Part shown: positions 43,841-54,600 of the stretch, in pieces
Position numbering within the stretch: the first letter of the stretch is position 1
Layout of the letters: every line of letters begins with the position of its first letter
Assembly (NCBI GenBank): GCA_030427505.1
Contig: JAUICH010000002.1
Location: 62,001 to 126,000 of the forward strand
Source: Verrucomicrobiia bacterium
GTDB lineage: Bacteria > Verrucomicrobiota > Verrucomicrobiia > Verrucomicrobiales > DEV007
Direction of reading: 5' to 3'
DNA: 64,000 nt
Notes under the pieces: model-generated
The model's input: only the letters and a program-made list of their open reading frames with translations
Told to the model about the DNA's origin: nothing
Databases searched by the model: none
Made by a program: the position numbers and the translations under genes

Positions 43841-46348
43841 TCAGCTGTTCGTCTCGGCGGGTTCCGTCTGCTCGGTGCCGCTCTTGCGGTCGTTGGTCCG
43901 GAAGGTCAGCTCCTTGGCTTCGTCTTCGTGGAGCACTTCCACCACGTCGCCCTCGCGAACGTCTCCGCGGAGGAGTTGCTCGGCGAGCGGGTCCTCGAGG
44001 TATTTTTCCACGGCGCGGCGCATCGGCCGGGCACCGTAGTTTGGATCGTAACCCTTCTCGATGAGGAAGTCCTTGGCGGAATCCGTCAGTTCGAGGGTGA
44101 TATCCTTGTTCTTGAGGCGTTTCATCACCACGGCGATTTCCAGGTCCACGATGCGCACCAAGTCCGGTTTTTCCAGCATGTGGAAAACGATCTTCTCGTC
44201 CAGACGATTGAGGAATTCCGGCTTGAAGGCGGTTTTGGCGCGTTCCAGGATCTTCTCGCGCATGCCTTCGTAGTCGTGCTTCTCGTCCGCCATGGCGCCG
44301 AAGCCGAGCGAACTCTGCTTTTTGATCAACTCAGCCCCCACGTTGGAGGTCAGGATGATGATGGTGTTGCGGAAGTCGATCTTCCGGCCCAGAGAATCGG
44401 TAATGGTGCCTTCTTCCAGGATCTGGAGTAGCAGGTGCATCACGTCCGGGTGAGCTTTTTCGACTTCGTCGAAGAGCACCACGGAATACGGACGGCGGCG
44501 CACTGCTTCGGAAAGCTGACCGCCTTCTTCATAACCGACGTAGCCAGGAGGCGAACCGATCAGGCGGCTGGAGGTGAATTTCTCCATGTATTCCGACATG
44601 TCGATCTGGATGAGGGCATCCGCGTCGCCAAACATGAACTCCGCCAGGTTACGGGCCAGGAAGGTTTTACCCACCCCGGTCGGGCCGAGGAAGATGAAGG
44701 AACCGATCGGGCGGCGCGGGTCTTTCAAGTCCGCGCGAGAGCGGCGCAGGGCCTTGGAGATGGCGATGACCGCCTCGTCCTGGCCGATGACCCGCTCTTT
44801 GAGCTCGTCTTCCATCTTGAGAAGCTTCTGAGCTTCCTTCTCCTCCATGCGCTGGAGCGGAACGCCGGTCCACTTGGAGACCACCGCCATGATATCGTCT
44901 TGATCGACGGTGACGATTTTCTCCTCGTTGTTGGCGCGCCATTCTTCGAGCAGATTTTCCAAGTTCTGGCGGGTCTGCTTTTCCTTGTCGCGTAGGGAAG
45001 CGGCACGCTCGAAGTCCTGATCTTTAATCGCGGCTTCTTTCTCCGCCACGATCGTTTCGATGTCGGCTTCGATGTCCTTGACCTCTGGCGGGCGGGTCAG
45101 CGCGGAAATACGGGCGCGAGCCCCGGCTTCGTCGAGAATGTCGATGGCTTTGTCCGGAAGGAAACGGCCCGTCAGGTAGCGCTCGGAAAGCTTCACGCAG
45201 TTTTCGATCGCTTCTTCGGTGTATTTCGCCTTGTGGTGCACCTCGTACTTATTCCGCAGACCCTGCAGAATGAGGATGGCGTCTTCCACGCTGGGTTCGT
45301 CCACCTTCACGGTTTGGAAGCGGCGTTCCAGAGCGGCGTCTTTCTCGATGTATTTCCGGTATTCATTCAGCGTGGTGGCGCCGATGCACTGCAACTCACC
45401 GCGGCTCAGGGCCGGTTTGATGATGTTGGAGGCGTCCATGGCGCCTTCCGCCGAACCGGCTCCCACGATGGTGTGAAGCTCGTCGATGAAAAGGATGATG
45501 TTCTTGGCGCGGCGGATCTCGTCCATCACGGCCTTGATGCGCTCTTCAAACTGACCGCGGTATTTCGTGCCCGCGACCATCAGGGCGAGGTCCAGCGTGA
45601 TGACGCGCTTTTCGCGCAGCAGCTCGGGCACGTTGCCCGCCGCGATCTCCTGGGCCAGGCCTTCCACGATGGCGGTCTTGCCCACGCCCGCTTCCCCGAT
45701 CAGCACCGGGTTGTTCTTGGTGCGGCGGCACAGGATCTGGATGACCCGCTCGATTTCTCCCTGGCGTCCGATGACGGGGTCCAGATCGCTCTGTTGGGCC
45801 AGTTCCGTCAGGTCGCGGCCAAAGGCGCGCAGGGCCGGCGTTTTGGAATCTTTCTTCGTGCCGGCGGGGATGCCTTCGTCGAAATCGGCGTCCTCGATGT
45901 CTTCGGGACTGAAGTTCGGGTCGAGTTCTTTGAGGATCTCGTTGCGGGTGCGCTCGATGTCCACGTTCAGGTTCTTGAGCACCCGGGCGGCGACGCCTTC
46001 ACCCTCGCGCAGCAGGCCCAGCAGGATGTGTTCCGTGCCCACGTAGGAGTGGTTCAGCGCCTTGGCTTCTTTGCCCGCCAGAGCGAGCACTTTTTTCACC
46101 CGGGGCGTGTAGGGAATGTTCCCGACCATCTTGGTTTCGGGACCATTGCCAACCTGCTTTTCGACCTCCATGCGGACGGTCTCCAAGTCCAGGCTCATCT
46201 TTTGTAAGACGTTGACCGCCACCCCCTGGCCTAACTTGATGAGGCCCAGCAAAAGATGCTCCGTTCCCACGTAATTGTGGTTGAAACGGTCCGCTTCTTT
46301 TCGCGCCAGGGCGAGAACTTGCTGAGCTCGGGGGGTAAAATTATTCAT
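43841..46348 (-). CDS. clpC: ATP-dependent Clp protease ATPase subunit ClpC
   Basis: AAA+ unfoldase that feeds ClpP, 835 residues. Starts at ATG 46348 ([20 protein letters not shown]). Two ClpN repeats ([11 protein letters not shown] and [11 protein letters not shown]), AAA1 with Walker [16 protein letters not shown] and Walker B ILFIDELH, a UVR linker motif ([20 protein letters not shown]), AAA2 with [15 protein letters not shown] and [11 protein letters not shown], and the C-terminal ClpB-D2-small domain. The UVR region and the gene order mcsA-mcsB-clpC identify ClpC rather than ClpA or ClpB. Its start overlaps mcsB by 8 nt. Confidence 0.97.
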   Translation of the reverse strand: MNNFTPRAQQVLALARKEADRFNHNYVGTEHLLLGLIKLGQGVAVNVLQKMSLDLETVRMEVEKQVGNGPETKMVGNIPYTPRVKKVLALAGKEAKALNHSYVGTEHILLGLLREGEGVAARVLKNLNVDIERTRNEILKELDPNFSPEDIEDADFDEGIPAGTKKDSKTPALRAFGRDLTELAQQSDLDPVIGRQGEIERVIQILCRRTKNNPVLIGEAGVGKTAIVEGLAQEIAAGNVPELLREKRVITLDLALMVAGTKYRGQFEERIKAVMDEIRRAKNIILFIDELHTIVGAGSAEGAMDASNIIKPALSRGELQCIGATTLNEYRKYIEKDAALERRFQTVKVDEPSVEDAILILQGLRNKYEVHHKAKYTEEAIENCVKLSERYLTGRFLPDKAIDILDEAGARARISALTRPPEVKDIEADIETIVAEKEAAIKDQDFERAASLRDKEKQTRQNLENLLEEWRANNEEKIVTVDQDDIMAVVSKWTGVPLQRMEEKEAQKLLKMEDELKERVIGQDEAVIAISKALRRSRADLKDPRRPIGSFIFLGPTGVGKTFLARNLAEFMFGDADALIQIDMSEYMEKFTSSRLIGSPPGYVGYEEGGQLSEAVRRRPYSVVLFDEVEKAHPDVMHLLLQILEEGTITDSLGRKIDFRNTIIILTSNVGAELIKKQSSLGFGAMADEKHDYEGMREKILERAKTAFKPEFLNRLDEKIVFHMLEKPDLVRIVDLEIAVVMKRLKNKDITLELTDSAKDFLIEKGYDPNYGARPMRRAVEKYLEDPLAEQLLRGDVREGDVVEVLHEDEAKELTFRTNDRKSGTEQTEPAETNS

Positions 46349-47444
46349 GATCTCGATCCTCGGAGAGTATATCACTGAAGTCGGGACGAGTCAGGCTTTT
46401 TAGCTTGTGCCTCAGGATTTCAGCACGCAGCACGTCCCGTTCTTCAACTGTTAATTTTCGCTTGGCTTCCACTTGTAAATGAGCTGGCTGAACCTCCGTC
46501 AGCAGCACATTGATGAGTTCCCGGTCCTCGTTCGGAAAGACCCCCAGGTCAATTCCCAGCCGCGTCATGGAGAGCAGGTTCAGTGCCTCCTTAGACGGAA
46601 TGATATGCGCGTTCCTTAAAATGGCATGGGCCCGGCACACCTGATCCTGAAGCATGGTGGGCTTTTCCTCGAGAAGCTTGTAGCGGGCGTTCTCTTCATT
46701 CTCGATAATCTGGAGGATCACCTTTTCGAGGTGATCGATGATTTCGGTCTCCGACTTGCCCAGGGTGGTCTGGTTGGAGACCTGGAAAAGATTGGCCAGG
46801 GCTTCCGTGCCCTCTCCATAGAGACCGCGCACGGCCAGGCCGATCTTGTTGGCGGCCTGGATGGTCTGGTTGATTTGCTCGCTGAGCACCAGGCCCGGCA
46901 AGTGCAGCATGGCGGAGGCCCGAAGGCCGGTACCCAGGTTCGTGGGACAGGCCGTCAGATAGCCGTAGGTGGTGTCAAAAGCGTAGGGCAGCTCGGATTC
47001 CAGCTCGGTGTCGATCTTGTCCAGGTTCTCGAAGGCGGACTGCAGTTGCAGGCCGGGACGGATCGCCTGCATGCGCAGGTGATCTTCCTCATTGATCATG
47101 ATGCTCACGGTCTGCTTCCGGTTCATGACCGTGGCGCAGCCGGGGCCTTTCGCCGCGTGTTCGCGGCTGATGAGGTGGCGCTCCACCAGGACTTGCTTCT
47201 CGATGGCGGAAAGGCCGGTCATCTCCTCGGAGAAAGCTTCTTTCATCTCGCTCAGTTCGTTGACCTGAGGCTGAACCTTTTCGAGCAATTTGATGCGGCT
47301 GTCCTTTTTCGCCCAGCCGGGGAAGGGAAAATCCTCCAGGTTGCGCGCCAGCCGGACGCGGCTGGTCATCACAATATCGTTGTGGGGCCCGGCGGTGCGC
47401 ATCCACTCCGCCGGTTTCCGCAGTAATGTCGAAAACCTCATCAT
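46341..47444 (-). CDS. mcsB: Protein arginine kinase McsB
   Basis: Phosphorylates arginine residues of proteins, marking them for ClpCP. The 367-residue phosphagen-kinase-like protein has HNDIVMTSRVRLARNLEDFP, the active-site region with INEEDHLRMQ, and the nucleotide-binding NLGTGLRASAMLHLP followed by GLAVRGLYGEGTEA. All key arginines and the acidic catalytic glutamate region look intact. It follows mcsA by 45 bp and overlaps clpC by 8 nt. No ctsR gene precedes the set, unlike in Bacillus. Confidence 0.96.
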   Translation of the reverse strand: MMRFSTLLRKPAEWMRTAGPHNDIVMTSRVRLARNLEDFPFPGWAKKDSRIKLLEKVQPQVNELSEMKEAFSEEMTGLSAIEKQVLVERHLISREHAAKGPGCATVMNRKQTVSIMINEEDHLRMQAIRPGLQLQSAFENLDKIDTELESELPYAFDTTYGYLTACPTNLGTGLRASAMLHLPGLVLSEQINQTIQAANKIGLAVRGLYGEGTEALANLFQVSNQTTLGKSETEIIDHLEKVILQIIENEENARYKLLEEKPTMLQDQVCRAHAILRNAHIIPSKEALNLLSMTRLGIDLGVFPNEDRELINVLLTEVQPAHLQVEAKRKLTVEERDVLRAEILRHKLKSLTRPDFSDILSEDRDHE

Positions 47445-47489
47445 GATCTCTCTGCCTCTCTTTTCCGGATTACGGCGCTCGAGGGGGAT

Positions 47490-48014
47490 CTAGTCCGAGG
47501 AGGAGGACAGGTTTTTCTTAGAGCTGTACTCGTCCTTTAACTCAGAAATAGCGTCGCGGAGACGGGCGGCTTCTTCATAATTTTCCGCGTCCACGGAATC
47601 CTGAAGGTGGGTCTGGAGGTCCGCCAGCCGGTCGCGGTACTCTTTGTTCGCCCGGTAGCGCATCGGAACCTTGCCTTTGTGCACCGTGGAACGGTGCATG
47701 GCTTCCAGCAGGTTATCGAGACCCTCGCTCAGCACTTCGTAGCATTGGCTGCAGCCCAGCCTTCCCGTTTTCTTAAATTCCGTTTCCGTGAATCCGCAGT
47801 TATGACATTTCAATTCACCTTTAACAGTGGGCTTGGGAGAGACGGTCTCCGTGCCCACACCTTTCAATAGATCGGCCAAGGCGAAACCGGTCGGATCGGT
47901 AACACCCTTTTCTTTGGCGCAGGATTCGCAGAGATTCACTTTCTGCATCTTCCCATCCACGATTTGGGTCAGGAAGATAGAAGCGCTGTCTTTCTGGCAG
48001 ACATCACAATTCAT
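47490..48014 (-). CDS. mcsA: McsA, zinc-binding activator of McsB
   Basis: Activator of the arginine kinase, 174 residues. Two pairs of CXXC at the N-terminus (CDVCQKDS and CESCAKEKG) and two more after a linker (CHNCGF and CSQCYEVL) bind zinc. A C-terminal UVR domain (LADLQTHLQDSVDAENYEEA) is the interaction module. Same strand as mcsB and clpC, 25 bp after ilvE. Confidence 0.94.
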   Translation of the reverse strand: MNCDVCQKDSASIFLTQIVDGKMQKVNLCESCAKEKGVTDPTGFALADLLKGVGTETVSPKPTVKGELKCHNCGFTETEFKKTGRLGCSQCYEVLSEGLDNLLEAMHRSTVHKGKVPMRYRANKEYRDRLADLQTHLQDSVDAENYEEAARLRDAISELKDEYSSKKNLSSSSD

Positions 48015-48039
48015 GAAGCTTTAGAACGGACTCTAAACA

Positions 48040-48939
48040 CTATACGGCAGCCGTGGTCATGTAAATCGGCGTGCCGCTGTTTTTTGTCAGTTCCCGGTAA
48101 CGCTCCACGAGTTTGCGGGTGACGGGGCCGGGCGTACCGTCTCCGATCGCGCGTTGATCGTAGGTAATGGCCGGGACCACCTCCGCGGCGGTGCCGGTCA
48201 GGAAGCATTCGTCCGCCGTGTAGACATCGTAGCGGGTCAGGTCCATTTCGCGGAGTTCGTGGCCCAGTTCGTCCAGGAGGTCGATCACCACCGCGCGGGT
48301 GATGCCATTCAGGGAACCAGCGGAAACCGGGGGCGTGAGGACCTTCCCATGCTTGACGATGAACAGGTTATCGCCCGTGCATTCCGCGATGTAGCCCTGC
48401 TCGTTGAGCATGACGCCTTCCTCGCAACCCGCCGCGATGGCCTCGATCTTGGCCATCACGTTGTTCAGGTAGTTGAGAGACTTCACCGCTGGGCTCAGGG
48501 CGGCCGGCGCGGGCCGGCGGGAAGAGCAGGTCACCAGTTTCAGGCCGTTGACGTAGGTTTCCGGCGAGTAGAGGGAAATCTTGGAAGCGATGACGATGAG
48601 GGAGGCCTTCTTGCAGAGGTAGGGGTTCAGGCCCAGGCCTCCCGCTCCACGGGTCACCACCAGGCGGACGTACCCGTCTTTCAAGTCATTGGCGCGGATG
48701 GTATCCAATACTGCTTCCGACACTTCCGCCGGGCTGCCGGGAATGGTCAGGAGGATGGCTTTCGCGGAGTCGAACAGGCGCTCGATGTGTTCTTCCAGTT
48801 TGAAGACACGTCCATTGTAGAAGCGGATCCCCTCAAATACCCCGTCGCCGTAAAGCAGGCCATGATCGAAGACGGAGATCTTGGCGGCGGCTTCGTCGAT
48901 CAATTCGCCATCGATGTAAACTTTCTGAGGTGTATTCAT
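48040..48939 (-). CDS. ilvE: Branched-chain amino acid aminotransferase (fold-type IV)
   Basis: PLP-dependent transaminase for leucine, isoleucine and valine, 299 residues. The catalytic lysine lies in AVKSLNYLNNVMAKIEA, followed by GCEEGVMLNEQGYIAECTGDN, the class-IV signature. D-amino-acid transaminases share this fold, so the exact substrate class is slightly less certain. It heads the mcsA-mcsB-clpC run on the same strand and probably drives their transcription, an unusual pairing. Confidence 0.9.
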   Translation of the reverse strand: MNTPQKVYIDGELIDEAAAKISVFDHGLLYGDGVFEGIRFYNGRVFKLEEHIERLFDSAKAILLTIPGSPAEVSEAVLDTIRANDLKDGYVRLVVTRGAGGLGLNPYLCKKASLIVIASKISLYSPETYVNGLKLVTCSSRRPAPAALSPAVKSLNYLNNVMAKIEAIAAGCEEGVMLNEQGYIAECTGDNLFIVKHGKVLTPPVSAGSLNGITRAVVIDLLDELGHELREMDLTRYDVYTADECFLTGTAAEVVPAITYDQRAIGDGTPGPVTRKLVERYRELTKNSGTPIYMTTAAV

Positions 48940-49003
48940 GGAACGGGTGGGAGATCCGAAAAAAACGGACGTAGTTTCGCCCGCGACGCGGGGAAAAGCA
49001 ATC

Positions 49004-49690
49004 TTAGGCCACGAGCCTGCCGTCGAAAAGCTCCAGCTTGCGGTCGCCAGACTCGGCGAGGCTGGGATCGTGAGTGACGACCATGAGGGTTTTGTGCTGT
49101 TCGTCCACCAGGTTCATGAGCAGGTCCATGACCGAGGCGCCGGTCTTGGAATCCAGGTTTCCGGTGGGTTCGTCGGCGAATATGATATCCGGATCGTTGA
49201 TCAGCGCCCGGGCAATGGCCACCCGCTGTTGTTCTCCGCCCGAAAGCTCGGTGGGAAGGTGAGTGGCGCGGTCCCGCAGGCCTACCTTTTCCAGGAGCTC
49301 TTCGGCGCGGTTACCGGTGTTTTTACCGCGCATCATCGCGGGCAGCATGACGTTCTCCGCCGCGGTGAGTTCCGGCAGGAGAAAGTAGTTCTGAAATACA
49401 TAGCCCATCTGGCTGGACCGGCACCGCGCCAGAGCGTGCCGGGGGAGATCGTAGATGGAATTTTCCTCCACAAAGACTTTTCCTTCGTTAGGCGCTTCCA
49501 AACCCGCCAGGGTATAGAGGAGCGAAGTCTTGCCCGCGCCTGAAGCCCCGCTCAGAAACAGCTTTTCCCCACGCTTCACGCTTAGGGTCACGCCGCGCAG
49601 GACTTCAATCCGGTTCTGGCCGATCTTGAAGGTCCGGACGACATTGTCCGCGCGAATGATGGGGATATCGGTGGCTGCGTCTCCGGTCAT
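49004..49690 (-). CDS. ABC transporter ATPase, LolD/MacB-like
   Basis: A 228-residue ATP-binding cassette. ATG 49690 is preferred; a GTG at 49717 would add nine residues. Walker A is LSGASGAGKTSLLYTLAGLE, Q loop FQNYFLLPELTAAENVMLP, signature LSGGEQQRVAIARALINDP, Walker B IIFADEPTGNLDSKTG, the exact pattern of LolD/MacB ATPases that energise lipoprotein or peptide extrusion. Its permease is not in the window; it lies on the same strand upstream of ilvE. Confidence 0.9.
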   Translation of the reverse strand: MTGDAATDIPIIRADNVVRTFKIGQNRIEVLRGVTLSVKRGEKLFLSGASGAGKTSLLYTLAGLEAPNEGKVFVEENSIYDLPRHALARCRSSQMGYVFQNYFLLPELTAAENVMLPAMMRGKNTGNRAEELLEKVGLRDRATHLPTELSGGEQQRVAIARALINDPDIIFADEPTGNLDSKTGASVMDLLMNLVDEQHKTLMVVTHDPSLAESGDRKLELFDGRLVA

Positions 49691-49762
49691 GTTCGAGGCC
49701 GGAAACCGATACGCCACTTCGCAAAAAGAAGCGACTGCTTTCTGACCCGCCGCGGGGTACCT

Positions 49763-50254
49763 CTACTTCTTCTTCCGCGTGGTTTTCCGGGCCGCCTTGG
49801 TTTTTGGAGTGGCGCTTTTCTTCTGACCGCGCAGAGCCTTGCGCCGGGCTTTTATGGCCCGTCCCAAGGCATCATCGCTTCCATATCGGCTGATGGAAAA
49901 CTTCGCCGTGCGGCGCTTGCCTTCGCCATCTACCCAAGCTGCCTGCCAGTACTCGTAGGTCTTATTGTCGCCGGAACGGGACACCACGTGGGTTACCCCG
50001 GTAACGCCGCTTTTAAGCACGTTTCGCCGCTTCCGCGATGCCTGCTCCTGTTTGTACTTCGGCAGCTTCGCGAGCAGCTTGTCCCGGTAGGCTCTGGCCG
50101 CGGACAAAGACTTGGACTTTCCGCCTAACGACTTGTCGGGAAAGTACTTCTGATTGGTTTGGCCGCGGTGCGTGATCCTAACATAGTAGCCGTGATTTTT
50201 CTTCTCCGGCTGATCGATTCGCGTAATACCGTAGGTCGCTCTCGGTTGACTCAT
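49763..50254 (-). CDS. Double AP2-domain DNA-binding protein with lysine-rich tail
   Basis: A 163-residue basic protein. Residues ~8-60 (YGITRIDQPEKKNHGYYVRI, then YFPDKSLGGKSKSLSAARAY) and ~80-140 (GVTGVTHVVSRSGDNKTYEY, then FSISRYGSDDALGRAIKARR) both fit the bacterial AP2 fold: three strands then a helix with alternating Ala/aromatic residues. The last ~25 residues are almost all Lys, Arg, Thr and Ala, like a histone tail. AP2 domains bind DNA in plant regulators and in homing endonucleases; here there is no nuclease. A nucleoid-associated or regulatory role is inferred. Confidence 0.75.
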   Translation of the reverse strand: MSQPRATYGITRIDQPEKKNHGYYVRITHRGQTNQKYFPDKSLGGKSKSLSAARAYRDKLLAKLPKYKQEQASRKRRNVLKSGVTGVTHVVSRSGDNKTYEYWQAAWVDGEGKRRTAKFSISRYGSDDALGRAIKARRKALRGQKKSATPKTKAARKTTRKKK

Positions 50255-50362
50255 GACGCTCCTTTGGGCTCTTCCCTATCCTACCCATCAGGACTGGGGG
50301 TGAGCCGTTCCTATCGAAATTGCCAACCTTTGGCAAGAGCATTCCTGCTGATCGGTTCGTTG

Positions 50363-50818
50363 CTAACCCTTGAAATTGAGCTGCCGCAGCGCTTCGTAGA
50401 GCCCAATTCCCACGGCAGTGGCCAAGTTCAGGCTGCGTGCCTGGCGCATGGGAATCCTCAAACATTGCTCGCGATGAAGCTCCAGCAGGCTCTCTGGAAG
50501 CCCCTTGGTTTCGCGGCCGAAAACCAGGTAGTCTTCGTCCTGAAAACGTTCGTCCCAGTAGGGCTTGTTGGCCTTCGTGGTAAAAAAGAAGAACCGGGCT
50601 TTCGCGTCCGCGGCCGCCGTCAGCTTGTCCAGGGAAGGCCACTCTAGCACTTCCACTTCCTGCCAGTAGTCCAGGCCGGCTCGCTTCAGCGTCTTATCAT
50701 CCAGGGAAAATCCGAGAGGATGCACCAGGTGAAGGCGTGTGCCGGTGGCCAGGCACAGGCGGCCGATGTTTCCCGTGTTGGGCGGGATTTCGGGTTCCAC
50801 CAGGACGATGTTCAACAT
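50363..50818 (-). CDS. trmL: tRNA (cytidine(34)-2'-O)-methyltransferase
   Basis: SPOUT methyltransferase that modifies the wobble base of leucine tRNAs. The 151-residue protein has the family motifs NTGNIGRLCLATG, VFGRETKGLP and RIPMRQARSLNLATAVGIGL with the C-terminal knot. Length is standard. It lies 24 bp after the rpmA terminator on the same strand. Confidence 0.96.
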   Translation of the reverse strand: MLNIVLVEPEIPPNTGNIGRLCLATGTRLHLVHPLGFSLDDKTLKRAGLDYWQEVEVLEWPSLDKLTAAADAKARFFFFTTKANKPYWDERFQDEDYLVFGRETKGLPESLLELHREQCLRIPMRQARSLNLATAVGIGLYEALRQLNFKG

Positions 50819-50842
50819 GGAGGTCTAACAGAAAAACGAAAA

Positions 50843-50871
50843 AACCGGAGACCGTCAGGACGGCTCCGGTT
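50843..50871 (-). terminator. Intrinsic terminator of the rplU-rpmA operon
   Basis: Stem AACCGGAG/CTCCGGTT (50843-50850/50864-50871) extended by an inner stem, followed on the minus strand by T6, CG and T5 (complement of 50831-50844). Strong hairpin plus T tract directly after rpmA. Confidence 0.9.
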
Positions 50872-50902
50872 TCGGAAAAAGAATGCTGAAGCTTTCAGCG
50901 AA

Positions 50903-51154
50903 TCAGGCTTCCACCGGATCCACATTCACGCGGCGTCCGCCACGGTCGAAACGCACCGTTCCGTCCACCAGCGAGTAAATCGTGTAATCGCGGCCCAGGC
51001 CGACGTTCTTGCCGGGGTGCCACTTGGTGCCGCACTGGCGCAGGATGATGTTGCCCGCCACCACGGCTTCACCGCCGAAGCATTTCACGCCCCGGCGCTT
51101 GGACTTGCTGTCGCGTCCGTTCTTAACACTTCCCTGACCTTTCTTGTGAGCCAT
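50903..51154 (-). CDS. rpmA: 50S ribosomal protein L27
   Basis: Large-subunit protein near the peptidyl-transferase centre. 83 residues beginning [20 protein letters not shown], the conserved N-terminus that reaches the active site; there is no cleavable leader. [10 protein letters not shown] near the end is typical. Second gene of the rplU-rpmA operon, followed by a clear terminator. Confidence 0.98.
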   Translation of the reverse strand: MAHKKGQGSVKNGRDSKSKRRGVKCFGGEAVVAGNIILRQCGTKWHPGKNVGLGRDYTIYSLVDGTVRFDRGGRRVNVDPVEA

Positions 51155-51225
51155 GGTTCAGTCCTCCTTTGTCTGAGAAATTGCGGTTCCCTTGAAAATT
51201 GTTCGATCTAACAAGAGTCCCACGC

Positions 51226-51540
51226 TCAGGCGGTGATGCTCTTGATGGCCAGTTTCGTCAACTGACGGCGATGACCTTTGCGGCGATGGTACCCCTTCCG
51301 GCGTTTGTATTTGAAGGCGATGACCTTCTTGTCGCGGAACTGGTCCACCACTTCCGCCACCACTTTGGCGCCATCCACAAAGGGGCTGCCCACCGTGGTG
51401 GTGTCTCCGTCACTCAAAAACAGTACGTCAGAAAACGTGGTCTCGTCGCCGACACTTGCGTCGAGACGTTCGACTGCAATTTTGTCGCCTTCTGAAACCC
51501 GGTACTGCTTACCGCCAGTTTTGAAAATCGCGTAGGCCAT
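51226..51540 (-). CDS. rplU: 50S ribosomal protein L21
   Basis: Large-subunit protein, 104 residues: MAYAIFKTGGKQYRVSEGDK at the start and KVIAFKYKRRKGYHRRKGHR near the end are hallmark L21 segments. First gene of rplU-rpmA; the usual obgE is not next to them. Confidence 0.98.
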   Translation of the reverse strand: MAYAIFKTGGKQYRVSEGDKIAVERLDASVGDETTFSDVLFLSDGDTTTVGSPFVDGAKVVAEVVDQFRDKKVIAFKYKRRKGYHRRKGHRRQLTKLAIKSITA

Positions 51541-51644
51541 AGATACCTCTTCCTTTTCCCCGGAAATGGGGAGCGGAACCTGTCACACCTCCCCGAGGCG
51601 ATCAAGCGAATTATTGTGCGAGATCCGGCTGGAAAGGAGAAATT

Positions 51645-54600
51645 TTATACTTTTTCCAGAAAGAGAAACCCTTCCGCGTCGAAAAGAGCGGTTCTTCCGG
51701 TATCCGTCCAGGAAGTTTTCCCTTCGGCTTGCGGCAGGCAGGCGCCCCGCAAGGATAGCTTCCCGGTTTCGGTGAGCGACTTCTGGCCGCCGTCGATCCG
51801 GGCGGAAATACCGGGCAGCAACCGTCCCACGGAACCCTCTTTCCGGCCGGTTTGCGGTTCGTGATCGGGGACCAGGGCATTGGGATCGGGAATGCTGAGG
51901 GAAATCACGATTCCCAGATCGTCCGGGGCCCAGCCGCGGCCGATGGAAACACCGGTTTGCTGTTCCAGTTTTTCCAGGGCTTCGGCGTCCGCGTTTTCGT
52001 CGAAGCAAAACGCCCAGCGGAAGGGCGCGGGCAGATCCAGCGGTTCGCCGTGGGCTTCCAGGGCCTTCTGGGAGGTCTTCGTCAGGATCCAGAGGGAAGC
52101 GTCTTCTTCCGTCAGCACGTCCCAGGGGTCGCCTGAATGGGCCGAAAGAGACCGGCTGACAGCCACGCCTTTTCTGAGAACCGGGTACCAGAGGGAGAAA
52201 CAGGCGCCCTCTGCGGTGTTCAGAGGGGCTTCAGTCAGAATGGTCTCTCCCTGCCACACGAAGTGGGCTCCAGAAGCCTGGTACACGTTCGCCAGCACTT
52301 GGCGATGACTGAGTTCCACCAAAGGGCCGCTTTCACCGGACAGAATGGCAAAAGCGGGCGCGTCCGGGTTTCGTTCCGGCAGGGCCAGCCGGCGGCGTTT
52401 GAAAAAGGTGGGCTCCAGGTAGTTCAGAATCCGCTCCAGCAGGACCCGGGGGCTTCCGGCCGCGTTCATTTCCTCCCGGAAATCCAGGAGCGAAAATCCT
52501 TCCGCCAGCCCGGTCAACTGGGGCGCCAGGGCGCGGGAAGTCACGATGGACCCGATGCCGTATTCCTTGAGCGTGTCCGCCAGGCGGTATGCCGGGGAAG
52601 TATTTTCCGTGGGGAAGACCGGCAGATTGACCGGGCGTTTTCCGGCGAGGACCAGGGCCAGGTTGACGAAGGCGGCGGGAATGCCCTGGGGCAGCAGGAC
52701 GCCGACCCGGTCTCCGGCCCCGTTGAGGGTGTGTTTCCACCGGGCGCTCAGGGCGATGGAGGCCGCCAGCAGCGAACCGCGCTTCAGGACATGGCGGCGG
52801 TTTTTCCCGTGCTCCACCAGGCAGGGCTTCCAGGGTTGGTGCGAAAGCGTGCCCAGGATTTCCCGGTCCAGCGTGCGCTTCAAGACCGGGCGGGCCGCGA
52901 ACGCCTCCTCCGAAAGGTCCAGGATAAGGGTGCGGGCCCGGGCGGCATCGATCTCCCGGGCGGCGACGGGCTCCCCGAAATTCACAATGGCGGAGAAGGG
53001 GAAGTGCCGCGGCCTTTTGTAGATGTATTTCTCGCGTTCGTAGGAAAAGATGGAGTCCCAGAGCGAGTCCATGTAGATGGGCAGTACCGTGGCGTCCGCC
53101 TTACGGGCGATGAGTTCGAAGCCTTTGCGCAATTCGTTGACCACGCCCGTGCGGGTGAGTTGCCCCTCCGGAAAGATGCAGACGACGTCTCCGTCTTTGA
53201 CTGCCTCGGCGGTCAGCTTGATGGCTTCCTTGGCCTTGCCCGGTGTGATGGGGATGGCGCCAAACAAGCGGAGGAACCAGGCCATCCACCTCACACTCAT
53301 GAAGTGGTTCAGAATGACGAAACGCACCGGCCGGGGACAGGCCGCCGAAATGATGAAGGCATCCACATAGGTGACGTGGTTGCTGATCATCAGAACGCCG
53401 CCCTTTTCCGGCACGCGGTCGATGTTCAGCGTTTTGATCCGGTAAATCGAGCGGACCAGGATCAGGAAGAGAAAACGGAAGGAGTTCCGAGGCAGCAGAG
53501 CCAAAGAGCCGAGGGCGACCGCGGCCGTGGGAATGGTCAGGAACAAGACGGATTGATTGGCGGTGAATCCGGCGTGATCCAGCAAAAAGCCCAGACCGAT
53601 GGCGATGATGGCCACCACGTTCACGATCAAGTTCGTGGCCGAAAGGACCCGGCCGCGGTGGGCTTCCTCGGACGCGTCCTGGAGGAAGCTGGAGAGGGGA
53701 ATGAGGTAAAAGCTCCCGAAGACTCCGATGGACAGAAGGCTGCCGTAGAAAAGGTGAGAACCGGGGGGTGTCAGCGCCACGCCCAGCAGGCTGCCCAGCA
53801 GTCCCACGCTGCCGATGGGAATCATGCCCAACTCGATGCGGTTGCTGCTCAGCACGGACACCAGCACGCTGCCGACAATCATCCCGAGGCCGATCATCAG
53901 GGTCAGGCGGGCGGAAGCGCCGATGGCGCCGCCCTCGTCCAAGTCGGGGAAGAGTTCCTTGCCGAAGCTGATCAGGGTCAGCCCGATGAACGAGGCCGCG
54001 AACCAGTAGTAGCCGATCCCCAAGGCCGTGAGGCGCAGCTCTTTCAATTTCAGCAAATAGAGAAGATCCAGGATGTGGGCATAAAAGACCTTTGGGGTGA
54101 AAGAGACCTTCTTATGCGAGGGCGTGGTCTGGATGGCGAAAGAAAGCGCCAGCGGCACCAGGGCCGCCAGTCCGATGTAAAAGACTGGGACGAAAGCCGC
54201 GCGCCAGCCGTTGTTGGATTCATTGAGCAGCGCGTCATACCAGGTGCCGCCCAGGAACATGCCCACCAGGATGGCGAGCATGGTGGAGGTCTGCATGATG
54301 CCGTTGACCATGGTGAGCCGTTTTGACCCCGCCAGTTCCTTCAGGATGCCCGTCTTGGCTGGGCTAAAAAGCGTCGATTGAATGCTGAGCAGGAGAAAGC
54401 CGGCCACGGCCACCTCCACATTCTTGTTCATGATGAAAAAGGCCAGCCAGGCAAAGATGAAGAGCTGAAAGATGCAGCACCACAGGATGACGTTCCGTTT
54501 GGAAAAACGGTCCGAGAGGAAGCCGGAAATGGGCGCCAGCACGATGAATGGCAGGGGCAACAGCGCGGACATCAGGTACTGGATGTTCTGCCCGATGGGC

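Noticed and set aside
52137-54326. 729-codon plus-strand frame opposite the LplT/Aas-like gene
   Set aside because: The product is Gln/Asp/His/Gly-rich low complexity, typical of the antisense of a membrane protein gene.
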